A DNA stretch of 64,000 bases from Bacteroidales bacterium. GTDB lineage: Bacteria; Bacteroidota; Bacteroidia; Bacteroidales; UBA932. A program made the position numbers and the translations under genes. A model generated the notes under the pieces. That model was given only the letters and a program-made list of their open reading frames with translations. It was not told where the DNA came from and did not search any database. Where the stretch lies: assembly GCA_017626555.1 (NCBI GenBank), contig JAGAIM010000072.1, forward strand, positions 1 through 64,000. Reading direction: 5' to 3'. Shown piece after piece: positions 52,183-59,670 of the stretch. Position 1 is the first letter of the stretch. The number at the start of each line of letters is the position of its first letter.

Positions 52183-53444
52183 TGAAGAACATTTTGAAAT
52201 ATGCATCACTGCTGATAGCGGCAGTGATGCTCATTGCCTGCGAAGGAACAGTGGATCCGGAGCAGAACCAGCCGGACGGTCCTAATACGGAAAAACCTGA
52301 TAACAACAAACCTGACAATCCGGGCACAGGTGACAATGGACAGCAGACCCCTGATCCAGAGGATCTTACTCTTAAGATCGTCAGCGACAGGAATCTTGTG
52401 CAGACCAATGTCGATGTTGCAGTCCTCACTGTGACACTCGGTGACAAGACTCTTACAGATGGCGTCATCATATATGACGGAGACAATAATGCTCTTGATC
52501 TTCCTGATTTCAAATTCAAGGCAGAGAAGGCCGGTGATTATGTATTCTGGGCAAGTTATGATACTTACATCTCTGAGGAAATCATCATCAAGGCAATTGA
52601 CGTTCCGATTCCTGAGACTCCTGCGGATCCGCAGCCGTCAAGCACTGATTTCAAGACGAGAGTGCTGATGACCGAATTCACGACTACAGGATGTGCATAT
52701 TGCCCTAATATGAAGATTCTTCTCCACAATGCTCTTGCCGACGAGGCCGTTGCTGATAAAGTTGTGCTTACAGCCTGCCATTCGGGTCTTGTAAACGCTA
52801 AAGCCGACCCTGCATTCATCAGGACTTCATTCGATGACTTCTGCGGTGTAACCGGTTTCCCTACAGTAAATTTCGATATGTACTATTCTTTCGGAAACTA
52901 TAATATGGGAACTTCGGAAATGCAAGGTATGATCGATAAGATGTACTCGACAAAGACCTCTGTCGCATCGGGAATCGCAGTGAATTCATCTCTTGATGGT
53001 GAGAAACTTCTTGTCAAGGCCACAGTAAAGGCTGCTGCCGACGGTGCATATCGGGTTGGAGCCTTCCTGATTGAGGATGGCATCTATGCCGTTCAGTCGG
53101 GCGGATCTACGCAGGACTGGATGAATACCCACGATGGCGTTGTCCGTTATATTGACTCCAAGTACGGCAAGGATCTTTATTACGGCTATTCTGTAGGAAA
53201 GCTTGAGAAGGGTAATACCGCTGATTATGTGTTTGACTGGGATCTCGACGTAATATGGTCAGAAGGTGCTCTCAACGGCGAGATGTACGGAAACTACTAT
53301 TGGGATGAGTTCGTCGTTGACAATCTCCGCCTTGTAGTGTTCGTGACCACTTCGGCACAGGATGAAAAGGGCAATACATATTATTACGTAAACAACGTGA
53401 TAGAATGCCCTATAAACGGAAAGACTCCGTACCAGTACAAGTAG
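52182..53444 (+). CDS. Omp28-related lipoprotein with CxxC (copy 1)
   Basis: A 420-residue lipoprotein (lipobox LIAC, Cys20) followed by a Pro/Asn/Asp-rich tether (residues 25-60) and a beta domain. A thioredoxin-like domain then carries TTGCAYCPNM (CxxC at about 170-173), with a cis-Pro-like TGFPTVNFD loop near residue 225. The C-terminal part (from about 280) is a beta-sandwich with VRYIDSKYG and LRLVVFV. This layout matches the Omp28 family named after a Porphyromonas outer-membrane protein. Redox activity is suggested by the CxxC but unproven. It is the second gene of a two-gene operon ended by a terminator inside the next, convergent gene. Confidence 0.82.
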   Translation: MKNILKYASLLIAAVMLIACEGTVDPEQNQPDGPNTEKPDNNKPDNPGTGDNGQQTPDPEDLTLKIVSDRNLVQTNVDVAVLTVTLGDKTLTDGVIIYDGDNNALDLPDFKFKAEKAGDYVFWASYDTYISEEIIIKAIDVPIPETPADPQPSSTDFKTRVLMTEFTTTGCAYCPNMKILLHNALADEAVADKVVLTACHSGLVNAKADPAFIRTSFDDFCGVTGFPTVNFDMYYSFGNYNMGTSEMQGMIDKMYSTKTSVASGIAVNSSLDGEKLLVKATVKAAADGAYRVGAFLIEDGIYAVQSGGSTQDWMNTHDGVVRYIDSKYGKDLYYGYSVGKLEKGNTADYVFDWDLDVIWSEGALNGEMYGNYYWDEFVVDNLRLVVFVTTSAQDEKGNTYYYVNNVIECPINGKTPYQYK

Positions 53445-53446
53445 GA

Positions 53447-54652
53447 TTACAGAAGAAGCATCACGGTAAATACGTAAAGGAGAAATCCTTGAAAAGCGAG
53501 ATTGCCGCTGGCGCTTCCGGAAATAAGTTCCTCAGTCTCATTGCTTTGGAACAGATCAGAGAGTCCTCCCTTATCCGGGAGGGCTCTTTTTGCCCATTTA
53601 CGTATAAGATATCCGTCGCTGAAGAATGCGGCTCCTCCGTTCGAACGGTTCATTGTAATTAAAGTCTTGTAGTCGGAGAAGCATATATGTCTCATCAGCG
53701 TACCGACTGTCTCCGGAGTCAGATCTGACACCTCTTCAGCGAACTTATCAGCCTGTGAGGCAACGATGAGCAAAGGCTTGAAACCGGTCTCTTCGGCATT
53801 CTTCAGGAATTGCGCGGTCCGGTTCCAAGCGGCAACTGTCCTGTCGATGTCGTAAACCGACACTGCGATCACATTCCCTTCCGCTGCTATGCTGTCAATA
53901 TATTCTCCGTCAGCGTTACTGATGGACAGGCTTACCGGCGGGTCTTTGTGTGTGCTCTTCAGAACTGTTTCCGTGCGTATGAATTCCCAGGTGGAGTCAG
54001 GCAGATGCCCTAAGGTGAAACTCTCCTGCTTCCCATCTTTTTCATAAATGAATACCGCTTCATACAGATCGCCTCCGGCATTTTCACCCGCTGCCAGGGA
54101 TACGCCCGGCTTGAATGCAGTGAAGTCGGTGAGAGGAATATAAAGCAGTGAATATATGGTGAAAGCCATAACGGATATGGTCACAAGACCGAATGATGCG
54201 TATTTGCGTTTCTTGGTTTCGCCAAGCATAGACGAAGGGAAGAAATATATGGCCAGCAGTATGCATAGCGCTATATTCTTAAGGAATGTCTGCCAGTGGG
54301 TCAGGTGCAATGCCTCTCCGAAGCATCCGCAATCCATTTCCGGATTGAATATCACCAGCAGGAGGGTCAGCAGGGTGAAGAATCCTTGGAGGATAAGCGC
54401 TGCTGTTCCGGTCGCTTTTCTCCAGACTCCGGTGATCAGTGCTGTTCCAATGATGGTTTCGGCCAGAGCGAACGCTACTCCGAAGAATTTAGCCGCAGGC
54501 TCCATAAATCCGATATGCAGAAAGTCGAAGTAACTGTCCATTACAAGTCCGGCTCCTGCAGGATCGAGGAGTTTGACTATTCCAGAAAGAAAGAATACGA
54601 ATCCGGTGGCGAATCCGCAGAAGCGCTTCAGGCGCAGAAGAACATATCCCAT
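53447..54652 (-). CDS. BT_3928 family DoxX/MauE-like membrane protein
   Basis: A 401-residue protein with an N-terminal DoxX/MauE-like four-helix domain (SGIVKLLDPAG near residue 24, FALAETIIGTALITGVWRK, then FNPEMDCGCFGEALHLTHWQ, whose CGC pair is usual in MauE relatives). A fifth helix lies near 153-170. From about 180 a periplasmic region resembling a thioredoxin-like fold begins, but with no CxxC (FKPLLIVASQADKFAEEV). The label BT_3928 is from memory of Bacteroides annotation. The gene starts 9 bases after the tmk stop. Its 3' end carries, on the other strand, the terminator of the Omp28 operon. Confidence 0.8.
   Translation of the reverse strand: MGYVLLRLKRFCGFATGFVFFLSGIVKLLDPAGAGLVMDSYFDFLHIGFMEPAAKFFGVAFALAETIIGTALITGVWRKATGTAALILQGFFTLLTLLLVIFNPEMDCGCFGEALHLTHWQTFLKNIALCILLAIYFFPSSMLGETKKRKYASFGLVTISVMAFTIYSLLYIPLTDFTAFKPGVSLAAGENAGGDLYEAVFIYEKDGKQESFTLGHLPDSTWEFIRTETVLKSTHKDPPVSLSISNADGEYIDSIAAEGNVIAVSVYDIDRTVAAWNRTAQFLKNAEETGFKPLLIVASQADKFAEEVSDLTPETVGTLMRHICFSDYKTLITMNRSNGGAAFFSDGYLIRKWAKRALPDKGGLSDLFQSNETEELISGSASGNLAFQGFLLYVFTVMLLL
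53560..53591 (+). terminator. Terminator of the lipoprotein-Omp28 operon, inside the convergent gene
   Basis: AGAGTCCTCCC (53560-53570) pairs with GGGAGGGCTCT (53577-53587; one G-U pair) around a six-base loop, with a run of five T ending at 53591. It is about 115 bases after the Omp28 stop and lies wholly in the coding sequence of the minus-strand BT_3928-type gene. Confidence 0.88.
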
Positions 54653-54661
54653 ATCAATTGC

Positions 54662-55345
54662 TTATCTGCTGATTTTTCTGTCTATCACTTCCTGTATCTT
54701 TGCAAATATTGCTCCTGGAGGAAGCATCTGTCCATATTCGTCGGAGCAGTCTATCCTGATGAAGTCCGGATCGAGAGTGCACTGCTTTCTGTAGATATCC
54801 CTGACACGCTTCTGGAATTCGATGTCAGCCTCGTGGATGTCCTGACCTCCTTCAAGATACTCTCTGTCCTCACCGCCACGCTGGCTTCTGAGTTTTGACT
54901 CTACAAAGCCGATAGGGACATCAAGGAATATGTTCAGATCAGGCACCGGAAGCCCGAAATCTCCATATTCTGTGTTGAAAATCCATTCCCTGAGGCGCTC
55001 TGCCTCTGCCTCATCGTTGAGTTTGGCACATTGGTAGGCTATGTTGGAATATACATATCTGTCCAGAAGTACGGTATCACCTGCCTCGAGCCTCTGCCTC
55101 ATACCAGGAGCCGCCCCGTGACGGTCTTCTGCAAAAAGAAGAGCCACAAGTTGAGGATGAACGGTCTCGTTGGAACCGAAATCCCCTCTCAGGAAGCGAC
55201 TGATGAGATCGCCGTAAACCGGAGCATCATAACGTGGGAAGTGAATGTATTCGAGTGTGCCGTAAAGGTCTTCAAGATATTGTCGGAGTTTCTTGACCTG
55301 TGTGGATTTTCCTGCTCCGTCCAGGCCTTCAAGTACTACTAGCAT
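54662..55345 (-). CDS. tmk: Thymidylate kinase
   Basis: A 227-residue kinase making dTDP from dTMP. The P-loop EGLDGAGKSTQ is at residues 6-16, the DR motif in LLDRYVYSNIAYQ near residue 100, and the lid region in LRSQRGGEDREYLEGGQDIH near 160. The lid is longer than in most bacterial forms. It starts the minus-strand pair with the BT_3928-type gene, 9 bases before it, and has a leader of about 80 bases from the promoter at 55432. Confidence 0.95.
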   Translation of the reverse strand: MLVVLEGLDGAGKSTQVKKLRQYLEDLYGTLEYIHFPRYDAPVYGDLISRFLRGDFGSNETVHPQLVALLFAEDRHGAAPGMRQRLEAGDTVLLDRYVYSNIAYQCAKLNDEAEAERLREWIFNTEYGDFGLPVPDLNIFLDVPIGFVESKLRSQRGGEDREYLEGGQDIHEADIEFQKRVRDIYRKQCTLDPDFIRIDCSDEYGQMLPPGAIFAKIQEVIDRKISR

Positions 55346-55431
55346 AAATATGTGTCTGGAAACTGTTTGTGCCCTATTGTGAGAATGTTCATTCCGGCGT
55401 CTTCAGCCGGTAAGTCATTCAAGTAAATATA

Positions 55432-55439
55432 CAAAGTTA
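55432..55439 (-). promoter_or_regulatory. -7 element of tmk
   Basis: Minus-strand TAACTTTG (55439 to 55432) is consensus. The leader contains a small CCGGC/GCCGG hairpin (55394-55410). The -33 region coincides with the repeat at 55451-55476, and no clear match is seen. Confidence 0.6.
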
Positions 55440-55450
55440 AGAAAAAACTG

Positions 55451-55476
55451 TCATTTCGAGTGAAGTCGAGAAATCT
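55451..55476. repeat. REP-like palindromic element, short form
   Basis: TCATTTCGAG and CTCGAGAAATCT-like halves form an inverted repeat (ATTTCGA with TCGAGAAAT). It has the same outer ends as the element at 58537-58570 but a centre eight bases shorter. It sits in the -33 regions of both tmk and folP. Confidence 0.7.
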
Positions 55477-55482
55477 TTTTGC

Positions 55483-55490
55483 TATTTTTG
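55483..55490 (+). promoter_or_regulatory. -7 element of folP
   Basis: TATTTTTG matches the consensus and ends 9 bases before the folP ATG at 55499, so the leader is very short. The -33 position falls in the repeat 55451-55476 and does not match. Confidence 0.6.
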
Positions 55491-55498
55491 CAGCGTAT

Positions 55499-56305
55499 AT
55501 GGACAAGAACAGACAGATAGACATAATGGGAATCGTCAATCTGACGGATGATTCGTATTTTTCCCCAAGCCGTTGTGCAGACACGGATCAGGCTCTTTCC
55601 CTTGCGCGCCGTATGATAGATGAAGGTGCCGGCATCATTGATTTCGGAGCCTGCTCATCCCGTCCCGGTGCGGAACTTTCAGACCCTGAAACCGAATGGA
55701 GACGCCTTCAGCCGGTATTGGCTTCATTTCGTGATGCTTTTCCTGACGTTCGTATTTCCATCGATACGATCTGGGCTTCCGTAGTATCGCGTGCCTGCGG
55801 ATTGATAGGATCTTTCATTGTGAATGATATTTCGGCAGGGGAGGATGATCCTCGGATGCTTGAGACTGTCGGCGCTCTGGGGCTGCCATACGTTGCGATG
55901 CACAAGAGAGGCACGCCGCAGACAATGCAGTCATTGACCGATTATGATGATGTCACATCTGAAGTGCTGGAATATTTCCGCGCATTTTCTGTAAAAGCGG
56001 ATGCCTTCGGCATAAAAGAATGGATCATCGATCCCGGCTTCGGCTTTGCCAAGACTGTCGGCCAGAACTATGAACTCATTCGTGGATTGAGTAGTTTCCG
56101 TGAAGGATTTCCTTCGAAGAAGATTCTGGTGGGAGTGTCGCGCAAAAGTATGATATACCGTTTCCTGAATATTACTCCGGAGGAGTCTCTCCCGGCCACT
56201 CAGGTACTTCATCTTGCTGCTCTTCAGAACGGAGCCGATATTCTTCGTGTGCACGATGTCGCAGAGGCAGCGCGTACAATTTCTTTATATCGTATGTTGG
56301 CCTAG
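55499..56305 (+). CDS. folP: Dihydropteroate synthase
   Basis: A 268-residue folate enzyme joining p-aminobenzoate to dihydropterin pyrophosphate. Loop 1 reads GIVNLTDDSYF (usually NVTPDSF), loop 2 reads GACSSRPGAE (usually GESTRPGA). SIDTIWASV, VNDISAG, WIIDPGFGFAKT and VGVSRKSMIYRF give the rest of the pterin and phosphate site. The Pro-to-Asp and Thr-to-Ser changes are in the loops that contact sulfonamides. I start at 55499 because the promoter ends just upstream; a 55460 start would include the -7 element. Confidence 0.94.
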   Translation: MDKNRQIDIMGIVNLTDDSYFSPSRCADTDQALSLARRMIDEGAGIIDFGACSSRPGAELSDPETEWRRLQPVLASFRDAFPDVRISIDTIWASVVSRACGLIGSFIVNDISAGEDDPRMLETVGALGLPYVAMHKRGTPQTMQSLTDYDDVTSEVLEYFRAFSVKADAFGIKEWIIDPGFGFAKTVGQNYELIRGLSSFREGFPSKKILVGVSRKSMIYRFLNITPEESLPATQVLHLAALQNGADILRVHDVAEAARTISLYRMLA

Positions 56306-56349
56306 AAGGCCTTCCAAGGCGTATCAGCCTGTTCCTCTCAGAAAAAAAA

Positions 56350-56381
56350 ATTGAAAAAGCGATTTTTGTTACGTATATTTG
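56350..56381 (+). promoter_or_regulatory. Promoter of the TlpA-like/DUF6029 operon
   Basis: ATTG at 56350-56353, a 20-base spacer and TATATTTG at 56374-56381. The leader is about 50 bases. It may drive the string of exported genes to the window end, since no further consensus promoter was found. Confidence 0.75.
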
Positions 56382-56437
56382 CCCGGTTAATGTACCCTGT
56401 TGGGAATCAACTGAAAACATAATAATAATTTAAGTAT

Positions 56438-56923
56438 ATGAGAACATTCCTTTTGAGTATTGCACTCTTCATTTCGGCAGTTTGCGCTGCTCAGGTACCA
56501 TCTGTAGTCGTAGAGAATGCAAAGGGTGAATCCTTTGACACCAAAACTCTCGTAGAGGAAGGAACGCCTATGATCGTTTCTTTCTGGTCAACTTCCTGCA
56601 AGCCTTGCATCCGCGAACTTGATGCAGTCTATGAAGCGCTTCCTGACTGGCTGGAAGAGGCAGATTTCCGTGTGGTTGCTGTGTCAACAGACGACAGCCG
56701 CCTTCTTGCAAAGGCAAAGTCTTTTGCACAGGGACGCGGATGGGGAGAAGATTATATTCTTCTTTTCGACAAGAATCAGGACTTTATGAGGGCTATGAAC
56801 GTATCTGTCGTTCCTCACGTTTTTGTGATTGACGGAAAAGGAAAGATTGTTTATTCGCATACTTCATACGTTCCGGGAAATGAACTGGAACTTTTTGAGG
56901 CTGTAAAGAAGTGCAGCAAATAA
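56438..56923 (+). CDS. TlpA-like periplasmic thioredoxin-fold protein
   Basis: A 161-residue protein with a cleavable signal sequence (ends CAAQ near residue 19), so the mature protein is periplasmic and not lipidated. The thioredoxin fold has STSCKPCIREL (CKPC at about 54-57) and the cis-Pro loop VSVVPHVFVID near residue 125. TlpA/ResA-like proteins reduce disulphides, for example on cytochromes or other exported proteins. It is first in the operon, 31 bases before the DUF6029 barrel gene and upstream of three Omp28-type CxxC lipoproteins. A redox partnership with them is inference. Confidence 0.88.
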   Translation: MRTFLLSIALFISAVCAAQVPSVVVENAKGESFDTKTLVEEGTPMIVSFWSTSCKPCIRELDAVYEALPDWLEEADFRVVAVSTDDSRLLAKAKSFAQGRGWGEDYILLFDKNQDFMRAMNVSVVPHVFVIDGKGKIVYSHTSYVPGNELELFEAVKKCSK

Positions 56924-56954
56924 AATCCGGAACAACTAACTGACCTTATCTATT

Positions 56955-58529
56955 ATGAAGAAGATTCTGGCACTTGCAGTCATTGCCGCTGCAACCCTTA
57001 ACCTTTCCGCACAGGAGAGAGGATATCTTACCGGAAGTTTCGAAACGAACGACCATATCTATGTGGAAGATCAGGGAAACAAGTTCATTCCTGATGATGA
57101 CCGTTTCGGATCGAACAACTATCTCAAACTTGATTATTATAACGGCAATTTCTCCGCAGGCCTTCAACTTGAGGCATATATGCCGTCTATCATCGGATAT
57201 CCTGACGATCTCAACAAATATGCTCTCAGCAATATGTATGTCAACTGGAAGGATGAGGATTTCCAGATCACTGCCGGAACATTCTACGACCAGTTCGGAA
57301 GCGGACTTCTTTTCCGTAGTTGGGAGGATCGTCTTCTCGGTCTGAACAACGCCATTATGGGAGCACGCTTCGCATATAACTGGGAGGACAAGATCGCCTT
57401 CAAGGCATTGTGGGGAATGCCACGACTTGGAATGGAATTCTCTGATACTCAGGTCAGAGGTGCAGATCTCAGCGTATCTCTCGCCAATCTTCTGGGCATC
57501 GATGACATCGTCCTCTCTGTCGAGGGATCCGTTCTCAACCGATATTCAAAGATCAGCATAGATGCCGAAGAGGCAGGTGGAAAGCCTAACACATACGGTT
57601 GGTCGGGTCGTCTGAACTTCGATTATGACGGATTCTTCCTTAAGGGAGAATATGTCGATCTTGGTAAGAAACTGGTGGCGTTTACTCCTAAAAGAGGAAA
57701 TGCCCAACTCCTTGAGATGGGCTACAATGGAAGAGGACTAGGAGTGACAGTGACAGGTCGCCGTCTTGAATGGATGGGACAGAAGATCACCACCAACTCA
57801 CTCTCTGCAGCGAATCTGATTTCATACGTTCCTGCGATGAGCACACAATATACATATATGCTCACCACTCTCCATCCTTACAATCCTCAGGTAGGAGATG
57901 AGTCATCATTCTCATTCAACAGCGGAGAAATCGGAGGACAGATCGATGCATTCTACAATTTCCGTCGCGGAACTGCAATAGGCGGAAAGAGAGGAATGAA
58001 GGTTCACGCTAACTTCTCAACATATTATACCCTTGAGAAGGAGGGTACGGCACAGGCCGGCAACCTTCTTTTCCGTGACTTCAGTTTCGATCTCGAGAAG
58101 CAGTGGACTAAGGAGTTCAAGATGGTTCTCCTTTACTCTATGCAGGAATATAATCCGACTTACGGAAATTACAAGACAACCTGGCTCTCCAATATTTTTG
58201 TTGCCGACCTTCTCTATAAGTGGACACCGAAGTTCTCGACACGCCTTGAACTTCAGTATCTCACAACCCACGAGGACAAGAAGGACTGGATGGCCGCTCT
58301 CCTCGAGGTCAATTTCGCACCTCATTGGAGCGTATGGGGCAGCGATATGTACAATCACGGTCAGACCAAGGTACATTATTACAACGTAGGAGTAAGTTAT
58401 ACAAAGGGACGTACCCGTCTTGCTGCCGGATATGGCCGCTACAAGGACGGATTCATCTGCTCTGGTGGAGTATGCCGTCAGATCCCTCAATATACGGGTG
58501 CTAACTTCAGCATAACGACATCGTTTTAA
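56955..58529 (+). CDS. DUF6029 family outer-membrane beta-barrel protein
   Basis: A 524-residue protein with a signal sequence (ends NLSAQ near residue 20). Alternating strands with aromatic belts follow (LKLDYYNGNFSAGLQLEAYM, ISTQ.., FSTRLELQYL, HYYNVGVSYT), ending in a C-terminal Phe (ITTSF). That suggests insertion by the Bam system as an outer-membrane barrel. I assign DUF6029, a Bacteroidota family of unknown function. The end contains a Cys pair, ICSGGVCRQ. It stands between the TlpA-like gene and three Omp28-related genes, from which a REP-like element separates it. Confidence 0.8.
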   Translation: MKKILALAVIAAATLNLSAQERGYLTGSFETNDHIYVEDQGNKFIPDDDRFGSNNYLKLDYYNGNFSAGLQLEAYMPSIIGYPDDLNKYALSNMYVNWKDEDFQITAGTFYDQFGSGLLFRSWEDRLLGLNNAIMGARFAYNWEDKIAFKALWGMPRLGMEFSDTQVRGADLSVSLANLLGIDDIVLSVEGSVLNRYSKISIDAEEAGGKPNTYGWSGRLNFDYDGFFLKGEYVDLGKKLVAFTPKRGNAQLLEMGYNGRGLGVTVTGRRLEWMGQKITTNSLSAANLISYVPAMSTQYTYMLTTLHPYNPQVGDESSFSFNSGEIGGQIDAFYNFRRGTAIGGKRGMKVHANFSTYYTLEKEGTAQAGNLLFRDFSFDLEKQWTKEFKMVLLYSMQEYNPTYGNYKTTWLSNIFVADLLYKWTPKFSTRLELQYLTTHEDKKDWMAALLEVNFAPHWSVWGSDMYNHGQTKVHYYNVGVSYTKGRTRLAAGYGRYKDGFICSGGVCRQIPQYTGANFSITTSF

Positions 58530-58536
58530 AGATTCT

Positions 58537-58570
58537 TCATTTCGAGTGAGCGAAGCGAATCGAGAAATCT
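58537..58570. repeat. REP-like palindromic element, long form
   Basis: TCATTTCGAGTGAGCGAAGC and the rest up to GAGAAATCT form an imperfect palindrome (ATTTCGA with TCGAGAAAT) between the DUF6029 and Omp28-like genes. It has the same ends as the element at 55451-55476. Confidence 0.75.
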
Positions 58571-58575
58571 AAAAT

Positions 58576-59670
58576 ATGAAAAGAATACTATACATTACCG
58601 CATCAGTCCTTATGGCTGCAGCCTGTTCTGGCAACATAGACCCGGACAACGAAATCCCTCAGGAAGAGATTCCTGAAGAATTTACCGCTCCTTTCACCCT
58701 CTCTGCCGACAAGACAGAAGTCGAGGCCAGCGGACAGGACTATGTCACATTCTCTTTGAAGGATGCATACGACCGTGAAATGCTCACGGACAAGAACATC
58801 CTTCAGAGCGTAAACATCGTTTCAGAAGAAGGCCAGCGTGTTGCCAGAATGGAAACAACGGCCAGATTCATTACCAATGGAACATATAATTTCTATGCTA
58901 CATACAAAGGCAGGGAATGCGAAAACAAGGTGCAGATAACAGCGAAGAACAGGGGAAAATATGAGAAATTCCACAAGAACGTCGCCATCTACAAGGCCAC
59001 TGCGACCTGGTGCGGCCCTTGTGCGTATATGACCCGCGCCCTGGCCGGTATGAACGATGATGCGAAGAACCATTCTGTGGAACTCTGCTGGCATTATCAG
59101 GATGAACTTGCAGTGCCGAGTCCCGGATCTCAATATGACTGCGGTACTGTGCTGGTCAGTTATTTCGGCGGTTCAGGCGTGCCTACAGTGGTTCTCGATC
59201 TTCAGGAAATGGTGATCGAGAAGGCTGCGAGTGCCCTTGAGAATGCAATATGGAATCTTCGTGCAGAATATCCTGCCACATCCGGAATAAAACTCTCCGC
59301 TGCTCATAATGCTGGTAACGGAACAATTGACATAGAGGCTGAACTGACTTCATCGACAGGAGGTGAATACGACCTTGGTTTTGCAGTCCTTCTCAATGAC
59401 CAGATCATTCCGAGCGGTACGAATGACGATGGGAAATACTCCCATATTGTCCGTGCAGCATCCGGCAATTACTATATGTATTCCTCTCAGATCAGAACAG
59501 TTGAGAAAGACGGCAGTTTTACGCAGACTCAGAGTGTTCCTGCCGGAGATGATGTCAGGAATCTCTCAGTCGTGGCCTTTTCTCTTGTCAAGCAGGGTAA
59601 TGGCGCGAGGATAGACAATATAGTTGAAGTTAAGGTGGGAGATACAAAAGATTATGTTTACAATGAATAG
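58576..59670 (+). CDS. Omp28-related lipoprotein with CGPC (copy 2)
   Basis: A 364-residue lipoprotein; lipobox AAAC at Cys17, then SGNIDPDNEIPQEEIPEEF as tether. A beta domain (TLSADKTEVEASGQDYVTFS) leads to a thioredoxin-like domain with ATWCGPCAYM (CGPC near 146-149, the same residues as in thioredoxin itself) and a GGSGVPTVVLD cis-Pro loop. The C-terminal beta-sandwich has LGFAVLLNDQIIPSG. It is the first of three tandem paralogues; its last codons overlap the start of the next by 8 bases. Confidence 0.83.
   Translation: MKRILYITASVLMAAACSGNIDPDNEIPQEEIPEEFTAPFTLSADKTEVEASGQDYVTFSLKDAYDREMLTDKNILQSVNIVSEEGQRVARMETTARFITNGTYNFYATYKGRECENKVQITAKNRGKYEKFHKNVAIYKATATWCGPCAYMTRALAGMNDDAKNHSVELCWHYQDELAVPSPGSQYDCGTVLVSYFGGSGVPTVVLDLQEMVIEKAASALENAIWNLRAEYPATSGIKLSAAHNAGNGTIDIEAELTSSTGGEYDLGFAVLLNDQIIPSGTNDDGKYSHIVRAASGNYYMYSSQIRTVEKDGSFTQTQSVPAGDDVRNLSVVAFSLVKQGNGARIDNIVEVKVGDTKDYVYNE

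Noticed and set aside
56306..56345. Terminator after folP (GAAGGCCTTC and AGGC/GCCT)
   Set aside because: The stems are short and are followed by A-runs rather than T-runs on the coding strand.
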